Source: an uncultured Clostridium sp.
GTDB taxonomy: Bacteria; Bacillota; Clostridia; TANB77; CAG-508
Assembly: GCA_958422985.1 (NCBI GenBank)
Contig: CATZPY010000010.1
Span: 1-45,709, forward strand
Direction: 5' to 3'
Length of the DNA: 45,709 nucleotides
Shown here in pieces: positions 8,700-16,359 of this stretch. Under the pieces are notes generated by a model. The model had not been told where the DNA came from. It did no database searches and saw only the letters and a list, made by a program, of their open reading frames with translations. Made by a program: the position numbers and the translations under genes. Position 1 is the first letter of the stretch. Each line of letters begins with the position of its first letter.

Positions 8700-9919
8700 T
8701 GAATTCTGAGACAATTAAGAAAGATTTTAAAATATTTGAAAATAGAAATATTACATATTTAGATAGTGGTGCAACAGCACAAAGACCTTACCAAGTGATA
8801 AATGCAGTAGAAGAATATTATAGTAAAAATAATGCAAATCCACATAGAGGAACATATGATTTGAGTATAGATTCTACAGAAGAATATGATAAAGCAAGAA
8901 GAAAAGTTGCAGAATTTATAAATGCAAAAAGACCAGAAGAAATAGTATTTACTAAAAATGCTACAGAAGCATTAAACTTAATTGCAAATTCTTATGGATT
9001 AGAAAATTTGCAAAAAGATGATTCTGTAGTTATATCTATAATGGAACATCATTCTAATATAGTACCATGGCAAAAAGTAACTAAATTAAAAGAAGCTAAA
9101 TTAGAGTATTTATATATAAACGATAATTATGATATAACAGAAGAAGAAATTAATAAGAAAATTACTAAAAACACAAAAATTGTGAGTATTACACAAATAT
9201 CTAATGTATTAGGTGTAAAGACACCACTAGAAAAAATAATAAATGCAGCACATAATGTTGGTGCGATTGTTATAGTTGATGGATCACAAAGTGTTCCTCA
9301 TATAAAAATAGATGTACAAAAAATGGATGCAGACTTTTTTGTGTTTTCAGGACATAAACTAATGGCACCAATGGGGATAGGTGTGCTTTATGGAAAATAT
9401 GAGCTATTAGATAAACTTGATCCTTTCCTTATGGGTGGTGATATGATAGAATATGTGTATGAACAAGAAACAACATTCGCAAAAGTGCCAACAAAATTTG
9501 AAGCAGGAACACAAAACATTGGAGGAGCAGTTGGACTTGCTTCTGCAATAGATTATCTAGAAAATATAGGAATGGAAAAAGTAGAAGAGATAGAAAATGA
9601 ATTGTTATATTATGCAAAAGAACAATTTAAAAAATTAGATTTTATTGAGATATATGCACCAAAAGAAAATGAAAATCAAATAGGTGTAATATCATTTAAT
9701 ATAAAAGATGTTCATCCACATGATACAGCAACAATTTTAAGTTCATATGGTGTTTGTGTACGTGCAGGGGACCATTGTGCACAGCCATTAATTAGATTTT
9801 TAAATCTTTCAGCAACATGTAGAGCTAGTATGTATATTTATAATACAAAAGAGGATATAGACAAATTAATATATGCTTTAAATAAAGCAAATGATATGTT
9901 TAAAAAATGGAGAAGGTAG
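8699..9919 (+). CDS. sufS: Cysteine desulfurase SufS
   Basis: A 406-residue PLP-dependent enzyme that takes sulfur from cysteine and passes it to SufU. The PLP lysine is in SGHKLMAPMG (about K220), and the catalytic cysteine is in SATCRAS (about C374) within the group II loop. EHHSNIVPW and TQISNVLG are further family markers. The start overlaps the sufD stop (TAATG). Its length matches Bacillus SufS (406 residues). Confidence 0.97.
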   Translation: MNSETIKKDFKIFENRNITYLDSGATAQRPYQVINAVEEYYSKNNANPHRGTYDLSIDSTEEYDKARRKVAEFINAKRPEEIVFTKNATEALNLIANSYGLENLQKDDSVVISIMEHHSNIVPWQKVTKLKEAKLEYLYINDNYDITEEEINKKITKNTKIVSITQISNVLGVKTPLEKIINAAHNVGAIVIVDGSQSVPHIKIDVQKMDADFFVFSGHKLMAPMGIGVLYGKYELLDKLDPFLMGGDMIEYVYEQETTFAKVPTKFEAGTQNIGGAVGLASAIDYLENIGMEKVEEIENELLYYAKEQFKKLDFIEIYAPKENENQIGVISFNIKDVHPHDTATILSSYGVCVRAGDHCAQPLIRFLNLSATCRASMYIYNTKEDIDKLIYALNKANDMFKKWRR

Positions 9920-9923
9920 GAAA

Positions 9924-10355
9924 ATGGAGAATTTAGATTCAATTTATACAGAATTAATTATGGAACATAGTATGGCATCACATAATAAAAGAAAATTAGA
10001 AAATCCAGATAAATGCGAAATGGGGCATAACCCAAGTTGTGGTGATGAAATAGAAATTCAAATAAAAATGAAAGATAACGTAATAGAAGATTTAGCATTT
10101 ACAGGTCAAGGGTGTGCCATCTCACAAGCTTCTACTTCTATTATGATAGATACATTAATAGGTAAAACTAAAGAAGAGGCTTTAGAAATTATTAATACTT
10201 TTATAGGAATGATAAAAAGAGAAATAACGGATGCAGAAGAATTGCAAAAACTAGAAGAAGCAATAGCTTTTAAAAATATTTCTAATATGCCAGCAAGAGT
10301 AAAATGTGCAGTATTAGCATGGCATACAATTAAAGATTTGCTCGATAAAGAATAA
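9924..10355 (+). CDS. sufU: Zinc-dependent sulfurtransferase SufU
   Basis: A 143-residue IscU-fold protein that accepts persulfide sulfur from SufS. The zinc ligands are visible as C39 and D41 (NPSCGDE), C64 (GQGCAIS) and C128 (ARVKCAVLAW), matching the arrangement in Bacillus SufU. The ATG at 9924 is preceded by GAAGGTAGG; a longer in-frame start at 9891 lies inside sufS and is less likely. It completes the suf operon. Confidence 0.96.
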   Translation: MENLDSIYTELIMEHSMASHNKRKLENPDKCEMGHNPSCGDEIEIQIKMKDNVIEDLAFTGQGCAISQASTSIMIDTLIGKTKEEALEIINTFIGMIKREITDAEELQKLEEAIAFKNISNMPARVKCAVLAWHTIKDLLDKE

Positions 10356-10388
10356 AGCTTTAAACTAAATTTACGGAGGATAATAATT

Positions 10389-10952
10389 ATGGAAAGAGAA
10401 TTAAGAACTTCTGGAAAAATGACATGGGCATTTATTTGGAGATTTATATTATACTATATTGCAATATCTATAGTATTAGCAGTTATAACTTATTTTATGT
10501 TAGGAAAAGCTAATATGTTGGTATTATCTATTTTTTCTATTATAACGATGGGAATACTAATATTTTTTCCTACTAAACTTGCAACATCAGATTTATTTAA
10601 AACAAAGAAAATGGATAGTATAAATTTAAAAAAGTTTAAAAGAAATATAGTTATTTTTTATATAATTGTTATGATGGTGGTTACTTTATTTAATACATTA
10701 AATTATGCTGTAACAATGATTGGCTTAGAAAATGTAAATGAATCAGCTATAGAAGAATTAAAAAACAATGAAAATTTACAAGAAGAAGAAAAAAATAAAA
10801 TGTTAGAAACCCAAAATAATTATATTAAGCAAGTTGAAAAAATACAAAGAGAAACTTTTATAATAATAACTTTAATTGATATAATATTATTTATATTAGG
10901 AATGGTAATACAATTTAAATATACAAAAAAATATTTAAATGAAGAAGATTAA
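10389..10952 (+). CDS. Four-span membrane protein of unknown function
   Basis: A 187-residue integral membrane protein I do not recognise. Predicted membrane segments lie at about residues 14-37, 43-61, 85-108 and 153-175, with a charged coiled-coil-like loop between the last two (about 118-150, rich in Glu, Lys and Asn). The ATG is preceded by ACGGAGG. It follows sufU by 33 bases with no visible terminator, so it may be read from the suf promoter, though a role in Fe-S assembly is not implied. Confidence 0.72.
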   Translation: MERELRTSGKMTWAFIWRFILYYIAISIVLAVITYFMLGKANMLVLSIFSIITMGILIFFPTKLATSDLFKTKKMDSINLKKFKRNIVIFYIIVMMVVTLFNTLNYAVTMIGLENVNESAIEELKNNENLQEEEKNKMLETQNNYIKQVEKIQRETFIIITLIDIILFILGMVIQFKYTKKYLNEED

Positions 10953-10962
10953 AGCTTAAGTA

Positions 10963-10991
10963 TTGCAATTTTAAAAAAGTTATGTTAATAT
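10963..10991 (+). promoter_or_regulatory. Candidate promoter of the T-box/pheST transcript
   Basis: TTGCAA (10963-10968) and TAATAT (10986-10991) are 17 bases apart, and the -10 is extended by TGT. The T-box leader begins about 55 bases downstream. Confidence 0.45.
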
Positions 10992-11047
10992 ATTAAACAT
11001 ATTAAATAATAAACTAATAAAAAAGCAAAGTATATTAATTAAATTGT

Positions 11048-11264
11048 TTTAAGAGAAGTGATGGTTGGTGCAAATCACAAAACATAATTAATAGAAATTT
11101 CACTTTTTTGGTTCATTTCTGAAAAAATAGTAGGAGATGACGGTTGTAACGTTAAAACTTTAATAAGGTTAATAATAATTATGTAATAAAAAAAGCATAA
11201 TTTATATTAATAAATTTAGGTGGTACCACGAGTAATTCGTCCTATGGCGAATTGCTCGTTTTTT
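11048..11264 (+). promoter_or_regulatory. T-box riboswitch with terminator, upstream of pheST
   Basis: The T-box core TGGTACCACG lies at 11221-11230 and overlaps the left arm of an intrinsic terminator (11228-11239 with 11248-11259, then six T). The AGTGATGG segment near 11057 fits the base of stem I. Two UUC triplets at 11112 and 11117 are candidate specifier codons and agree with control by uncharged tRNA-Phe. Uncharged tRNA would stabilise the antiterminator and permit pheST transcription. Confidence 0.9.
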
Positions 11265-11285
11265 GTGTGTAAGGAGGAGTATAAA

Positions 11286-12305
11286 GTGAAAGAAAAAATT
11301 GAACAAATAAAAAATATGGCTACAGAAGAGATTAATAGCGTAGCAGAATTAAAGAACTTAAATGATGTAAGAGTAAAATACTTAGGTAAGAAAGGTGAAC
11401 TTACATTAATTTTAAGAGAAATGGGTAAATTATCTAAAGAAGAAAGACCTGTTATAGGAAGTATTGTTAACGAAACAAGAGATTTATTAGAAAATTTAAT
11501 TTCTAATAAGGAAGTAGAACTAAAAAATAAAGAATTAGAAGAAAGATTAAAAACAGAAACAATAGATGTAACAGAACCTTCTAAAAAAATAAAGTTAGGT
11601 TCTATGCATCCAATAACAAGAATAAATAAGGAAATAGAAGAAATATTTATAGGACTAGGGTATGAAATAGCAGATGGGCCAGAAGTAGAATTTGCTATGT
11701 ATAATTTTGATAAATTAAACACACCAGAAGATCACCCAGCAAGAGATAGCCAAGATACATTTTATATAAATGATAGCATTGTGCTTCGTTCACAAACATC
11801 ACCTGTTCAAGCAAGAGTAATGGAAAGTAAGAAACCTCCTATAAAAATAATATGTCCAGGTGCTGTATATCGTTCAGATAGTGTAGATGCAACACATTCA
11901 CCAGTATTCCATCAAATGGAAGGTTTAGTAATAGATAAGAATATTACTATGGCAGATCTAAAAGGAACATTGGAAACATTTGCTAAGACTTGTTTAGGTG
12001 AAAAAACTAAATTAAGATTTAGACCACATCATTTCCCATTTACAGAACCAAGTGCAGAAGTTGACGTTTCATGCTTTGTATGTGGTGGAAAAGGCTGTAA
12101 AACTTGTAAAGGAGAAGGTTGGGTAGAGCTTTTAGGTTGCGGAATGGTTCATCCAAATGTTTTAAGAAATTGTGGTATAGATCCAGAAGAATATTCAGGA
12201 TTTGCTTTTGGTTTTGGTGTAGAAAGAATAGCTATGGCAAAATTTGGTATAGATGACTTACGTTTATTATATGAAAATGATATTAGATTTTTAAAACAAT
12301 TTTAA
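11286..12305 (+). CDS. pheS: Phenylalanine--tRNA ligase alpha subunit
   Basis: A 339-residue class II aminoacyl-tRNA synthetase subunit. The first 90 residues are the tRNA-binding coiled coil, followed by the catalytic core with motif 2 around PGAVYRSDSVDATHSPVF and motif 3 around GFAFGFGVERIAM. A cysteine-rich loop with the spacing CFVCGGKGCKTCKG, seen in many Firmicutes PheS, is present. I chose the GTG at 11286 because AAGGAGG lies eight bases upstream; longer frames run into the T-box terminator. It is followed by pheT after 46 bases. Confidence 0.96.
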   Translation: MKEKIEQIKNMATEEINSVAELKNLNDVRVKYLGKKGELTLILREMGKLSKEERPVIGSIVNETRDLLENLISNKEVELKNKELEERLKTETIDVTEPSKKIKLGSMHPITRINKEIEEIFIGLGYEIADGPEVEFAMYNFDKLNTPEDHPARDSQDTFYINDSIVLRSQTSPVQARVMESKKPPIKIICPGAVYRSDSVDATHSPVFHQMEGLVIDKNITMADLKGTLETFAKTCLGEKTKLRFRPHHFPFTEPSAEVDVSCFVCGGKGCKTCKGEGWVELLGCGMVHPNVLRNCGIDPEEYSGFAFGFGVERIAMAKFGIDDLRLLYENDIRFLKQF

Positions 12306-12351
12306 TTATAAATGTAATAAATAATAATTTAGTTAGAAAGGAAGAAGAATA

Positions 12352-14772
12352 ATGAAAGCAAGTATAGAATGGTTAGAAGAATATTCTAAGATAGACAAAA
12401 CAGCCCAAGAATTAGGAGATATATTAACTCTTACAGGTTCTAAAGTTGAAGGTGTAGAATCTAAAGGTGGAGATATAAAAAATGTTGTTGTAGGGAAAAT
12501 TTTAGAGGTTACAAAACATCCAGATGCAGATAAATTAGTAATTACAAAAATAGATGTCGGAAATGGAGAAGTATTACAAATAGTTACAGCTGCCCAAAAT
12601 ATTAAAGTAGGAACAAGTGGGCAAATTGTACCTGTTGCAAAAGATGGTGCTAAACTTCCTGGTGGGATAAAAATAAATACAGGAAAATTACGTGGAATAG
12701 AATCACAAGGTATGATGTGTGGAATGGAAGAATTAGAAATAGATCCTGCAAATTATCCAGACAAAGTTGTAGATGGAATATTTATATTAGATGATGAATA
12801 TGAAAAAAATATTGGTGAAGATATAGTAAATGTTTTAAATTTAAAAGAAGATATTATAGAGTTTGAAATAACACCAAATAGACCAGATTGTTTATCTATA
12901 GAAGGATTAGGAAGAGAAACAGCAGTTTCTTTAAAACAAGAATTTAAAAATCCAAGAATAGATTTACAAAATATGAAAGTAGAAGCAAAAGAGGAGATAG
13001 AAGGATTAAAAGTAAAAATAGAAGCTCCAGATTTATGTTATAGATATGTAGCAAGAGTGGTAAAGAATGTAAAAATTGGACCATCACCAAAATGGATGGT
13101 AAGAAGACTAAATGCTTGTGGTGTTAAGAGTATAAATAATATAGTAGATATAACAAATTATGTTATGTTAGAACTAGGTCAACCAATGCATGCTTTTGAT
13201 ATAAATACTATAGATGGAAAGAGTATTATAGTAAGAAGAGCAAAAGAAAATGAAAATATTACTACTTTAGATGGAATAGAAAGAACATTAGACGAAAATA
13301 TGTTAGTAATTGCAGATACTAAAAAGCCAATAGGTATTGCAGGAGTAATGGGTGGAGAAAATTCTGAAATAACAAATGACACACAAACTTTAGTTTTAGA
13401 ATCTGCAGTATTTTATGGTGGAAATGTGAGAAAAACAGCAAAAAAGGTAGGCTTAAGAACAGAAGCTTCTAGTAGATATGAAAAAGGTTTATCACCAGAA
13501 AATTCAGAAAGAGTAGTAAATAGAGCAGTTCAATTAATAGAAGAGCTAAACATAGGAACAGCAGTAGATGGAGTAATAGATATATATCCAAACAAACAAA
13601 AAGTTAATACTATAAAATTAGATGTTAACAGAATTAATAATTTGTTAGGAACAAATATTGAAAGAGAAGAAATGATAAATATATTAACAAAATTAGATGT
13701 TAAAGTTGAAGGTGATATGCTAACTCCACCATACTATAGACAAGATTTAGAAGGAATAGCAGATATAGCAGAAGAGATAATAAGATTTTATGGATATGAT
13801 AAACTAGAAACAACTTTGGTAAAAGCAGAAACAACTTTAGGTGGCAGAAATAAAAAACAAACGATAGTAAATGATTTAAGAAATTTATTAATAAATAGTG
13901 GTCTATCTGAAATATATACATATGGTTTCATATGTGAAAAAGATTTAGACAAAATGAACTTACCAAAAGAAGATATATTAAGAAAACAATCTATAAAAAT
14001 TAGTAATCCATTAAGCGAAGATTATACAATTATGAGAACTTCTACAGTACCAAGCATGATGGAAACATTAGAAACAAATTACAATAAAAAGAATAGAAAT
14101 GTTAAACTATACGATATATCTAGAAGTTACAAAGATGAATCAAATGAAGTAGAAGAAAACAAATTACCAACAGAAGAATTAATCCTTACAATAGGAGAAT
14201 ATGGTGATGACGTAGATTTCTACACATTAAAAGGTTTAATAGAAAATATTTTAGAAGTAGCGGGCATCCAAAGATATAATATAGAGAAAGAATTAGAAAA
14301 TAATATATATCACCCAGGAAGAACAGCAAATTTAAAAATAGGAAATGACATAATAGTAACATTTGGAGAAATACACCCTGTAGTAGCAAATAATTATGAA
14401 ATAAAAGATAGAGTATATATTGCAGAAATTAATTTAGAAAAAATTACTAAATATGCTAAGATTAATAAAAAATATGTAGAAATACCAAAATATCCAGCAG
14501 TAGAAAGAGATTTAGCAATTTTAGTAGATGAAAGTGTTACAGCAGGAGAAATAGAAAACATAATAACAAAAAAAGCTAAGAAAAATTTAGAAGAACTAAA
14601 ATTATTCGATATATATCGTGATGAAAAGATAGGACTAAATAAAAAAAGCATTGCATATAGTTTGAAATTTAGAGATAAAAACAAAACAATGAGTGACGAA
14701 GAAATAAATCCAATAATGGAACAAATAATAAAAGAACTAGAAGAAAAACTAAATGCAGAATTAAGAAAATAG
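12352..14772 (+). CDS. pheT: Phenylalanine--tRNA ligase beta subunit
   Basis: An 806-residue partner of PheS in the alpha2-beta2 enzyme. The N-terminal tRNA-binding OB domain spans about residues 40-150, the B3/B4 editing domain about 210-380 (with LDGIERTLDENM), the B5 domain about 400-470, and the anticodon-binding FDX-ACB domain about 715-806 (YPAVERDLAILVD). The start ATG has GAAAGGAAG upstream. Length and domain order are normal for Firmicutes. Confidence 0.97.
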   Translation: MKASIEWLEEYSKIDKTAQELGDILTLTGSKVEGVESKGGDIKNVVVGKILEVTKHPDADKLVITKIDVGNGEVLQIVTAAQNIKVGTSGQIVPVAKDGAKLPGGIKINTGKLRGIESQGMMCGMEELEIDPANYPDKVVDGIFILDDEYEKNIGEDIVNVLNLKEDIIEFEITPNRPDCLSIEGLGRETAVSLKQEFKNPRIDLQNMKVEAKEEIEGLKVKIEAPDLCYRYVARVVKNVKIGPSPKWMVRRLNACGVKSINNIVDITNYVMLELGQPMHAFDINTIDGKSIIVRRAKENENITTLDGIERTLDENMLVIADTKKPIGIAGVMGGENSEITNDTQTLVLESAVFYGGNVRKTAKKVGLRTEASSRYEKGLSPENSERVVNRAVQLIEELNIGTAVDGVIDIYPNKQKVNTIKLDVNRINNLLGTNIEREEMINILTKLDVKVEGDMLTPPYYRQDLEGIADIAEEIIRFYGYDKLETTLVKAETTLGGRNKKQTIVNDLRNLLINSGLSEIYTYGFICEKDLDKMNLPKEDILRKQSIKISNPLSEDYTIMRTSTVPSMMETLETNYNKKNRNVKLYDISRSYKDESNEVEENKLPTEELILTIGEYGDDVDFYTLKGLIENILEVAGIQRYNIEKELENNIYHPGRTANLKIGNDIIVTFGEIHPVVANNYEIKDRVYIAEINLEKITKYAKINKKYVEIPKYPAVERDLAILVDESVTAGEIENIITKKAKKNLEELKLFDIYRDEKIGLNKKSIAYSLKFRDKNKTMSDEEINPIMEQIIKELEEKLNAELRK

Positions 14773-14777
14773 AACAC

Positions 14778-14810
14778 AAGGACCGTTTCCGGAATTATGG
14801 GACGGTCCTT
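14778..14810 (+). terminator. Hairpin after pheT, probable terminator
   Basis: Arms AAGGACCGT (14778-14786) and ACGGTCCTT (14802-14810) form a 9-bp G+C-rich stem just after pheT. It lacks a good T run, so termination is probable but not certain. It shares CAAGGACC and TTAAAATCCC with the degenerate stretch at 30396-30473. Confidence 0.5.
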
Positions 14811-14851
14811 AAAATCCCATTTCTAGAAAACACAAAGGAAGAAAATTATAG

Positions 14852-14880
14852 TTTACAAAGAAAATAAAATGTGTTAAACT
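14852..14880 (+). promoter_or_regulatory. Promoter upstream of the 41-aa peptide and cdaA
   Basis: TTTACA (14852-14857) and TAAACT (14875-14880) are 17 bases apart, with TGT just before the -10. Confidence 0.5.
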
Positions 14881-14916
14881 ATATTCGTATTATGTATTAC
14901 AAGGGAGGAAATAAAA

Positions 14917-15042
14917 ATGTCTAAGAAAGAAAAGAAATATTCAGCAAATAATATTTTTGTTAAAATAACAGCAGGCATTTTAGCAGCATTAATGATAGTA
15001 AGTGTAGGGGGAACTTTAATATACTATTTAATAGGTATGTAA
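14917..15042 (+). CDS. 41-aa single-span membrane peptide
   Basis: This short gene has a strong ribosome binding site (AAGGGAGGAA) and its own promoter. The peptide begins with a lysine-rich MSKKEKKYSANN, followed by one membrane span (about residues 14-38) rich in Ile, Ala and Gly, and ends IGM. The layout resembles small DUF4044-type Firmicutes membrane proteins, but I cannot confirm family membership. It ends 12 bases before cdaA, so the two are very probably co-expressed. Confidence 0.7.
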   Translation: MSKKEKKYSANNIFVKITAGILAALMIVSVGGTLIYYLIGM

Positions 15043-15054
15043 TAGGAGTAAAAA

Positions 15055-15954
15055 ATGAAAGATGATATAATTACAGGAATTTCAGATTTTTACCAAACTA
15101 ATATTTTATCTAGAATTATGCAAATGTGGGAACATCCCATAGATTTAGTATTATTTTTAATAGATATATCAATAGTAGTATTTTTAGCATACAAAATATT
15201 AAAATTAACAAAAGATTCTAGAGCATGGCAAGTATTAAAAGGAATTGTATTACTGCTAATAGTAACGTGGCTTAGTGGTGTACTTAGACTAAATATATTA
15301 CATACAATATTAGATAAAGTAATTAGTTTTGGAGTCTTAGCTTTAATTATTATTTTCCAACCAGAAATAAGAAGAGCATTAGAGCAATTGGGAAGTAAAA
15401 AGTTAAGAAAATATTTGGGATTTACAGATGATATAGAAACAAAGAATAAAGAAGATATATACAAAATAGTAATTGCAGCAGAAGAAATGTCTAAAAGACA
15501 AATAGGGGCATTAATAGTAATAGAAAGAGACATAGGAATAAAAGATATTATAGATACAGGAATTTTAATTGATGCAGATGTTTCGCCACAATTACTAACT
15601 AATATATTTGTTCCAAAAACTCCACTTCACGATGGAGCGGTTGTTATAAGTCACAATAAAATAAAAGCAGCAGCGTGTATGTTACCTTTAGCAAGCGACC
15701 AAGACATTGCTAAAGAATTAGGAACAAGGCATAGAGCAGGAATTGGTATATCTAAAGAATCAGATGCAATTGTTGTTATTGTTTCAGAAGAAACTGGAAA
15801 AATATCAATTGCGAAAGATGGCAATTTACTAGAAGATGTAACAGAAGAAATGTTAAAGAAATTATTAATAAAAAATATAGTTACAGATAGAATACCAGAA
15901 AAAGAAATAAAAAATCATATATTTTGTAAAAAGTTAAAAGGTAATAAAAAATAA
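15055..15954 (+). CDS. cdaA: Diadenylate cyclase CdaA (c-di-AMP synthase)
   Basis: A 299-residue membrane enzyme that joins two ATP into the second messenger c-di-AMP, which controls potassium transport and cell-wall homeostasis. Three N-terminal membrane spans occupy about residues 30-95, then comes the DAC domain with DGA (D193-A195) and RHR (R225-R227) catalytic motifs. GGAGTAAAA precedes the ATG. The usual partner genes cdaR and glmM are not next to it: secG follows instead. The C-terminus extends slightly beyond the DAC domain. Confidence 0.96.
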   Translation: MKDDIITGISDFYQTNILSRIMQMWEHPIDLVLFLIDISIVVFLAYKILKLTKDSRAWQVLKGIVLLLIVTWLSGVLRLNILHTILDKVISFGVLALIIIFQPEIRRALEQLGSKKLRKYLGFTDDIETKNKEDIYKIVIAAEEMSKRQIGALIVIERDIGIKDIIDTGILIDADVSPQLLTNIFVPKTPLHDGAVVISHNKIKAAACMLPLASDQDIAKELGTRHRAGIGISKESDAIVVIVSEETGKISIAKDGNLLEDVTEEMLKKLLIKNIVTDRIPEKEIKNHIFCKKLKGNKK

Positions 15955-15972
15955 TATAAAAAAATAAAATAT

Positions 15973-16001
15973 TTGATTTTATAAAATATATATGTTAAAA
16001 T
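15973..16001 (+). promoter_or_regulatory. Promoter upstream of secG
   Basis: TTGATT (15973-15978) and an extended TGT-TAAAAT -10 (15996-16001) are 17 bases apart, 34 bases before the secG ATG. Confidence 0.45.
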
Positions 16002-16034
16002 TAAAAAAGTTTTAAACTTGGGAGGAATTACAAA

Positions 16035-16289
16035 ATGGAAATATTAAAATATGTATTAATAGCAATATACATAATAGTTGCTGCAGCAATTATTATATTA
16101 ACATTAGTTCAAGAAAAAGAAGATAATGGGGCTTCTGGTGCAATTACAGATTCAGCAACAAATAATTTTTATGATAAAAATAAAGGAAGAACAAAAGCAG
16201 GAAAGCAAAAAAGATGGACAATTATATTAGGAATTATTTTTGCAATTTTAACAGTTATTTTAGGAATTGTATTTATGTTAATAAAATAA
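16035..16289 (+). CDS. secG: Preprotein translocase subunit SecG
   Basis: An 84-residue membrane protein with two spans (about residues 4-24 and 61-82). The loop between them carries LVQEKEDNGASGAI, the SecG hallmark of a polar Gly/Ser-rich segment after the first span. SecG assists SecYE in protein export. A ribosome binding site GGGAGG precedes the ATG. secG followed by rnr is a common Firmicutes arrangement. Confidence 0.93.
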   Translation: MEILKYVLIAIYIIVAAAIIILTLVQEKEDNGASGAITDSATNNFYDKNKGRTKAGKQKRWTIILGIIFAILTVILGIVFMLIK

Positions 16290-16303
16290 TCGGATATACT
16301 AAG

Positions 16304-16330
16304 AAAAGCAGCTTAATACTGCTTTTTTCT
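16304..16330 (+). terminator. Intrinsic terminator or attenuator between secG and rnr
   Basis: AAAAGCAG (16304-16311) pairs with CTGCTTTT (16319-16326), followed by a T-rich tail. rnr begins only 30 bases later with no separate promoter seen, so partial readthrough is likely. Confidence 0.7.
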
Positions 16331-16359
16331 TTTATTAAAAATTAAATAAGGAGATAGAA

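Noticed and set aside
11216..11722. 168-aa open frame on the minus strand across the T-box and pheS
   Set aside because: It overlaps the conserved T-box and the pheS start and has no initiation signals.
15090..15533. 147-aa open frame on the minus strand inside cdaA
   Set aside because: It has no ribosome binding site and lies wholly within a well-supported gene; it is an antisense shadow caused by A-rich codons.
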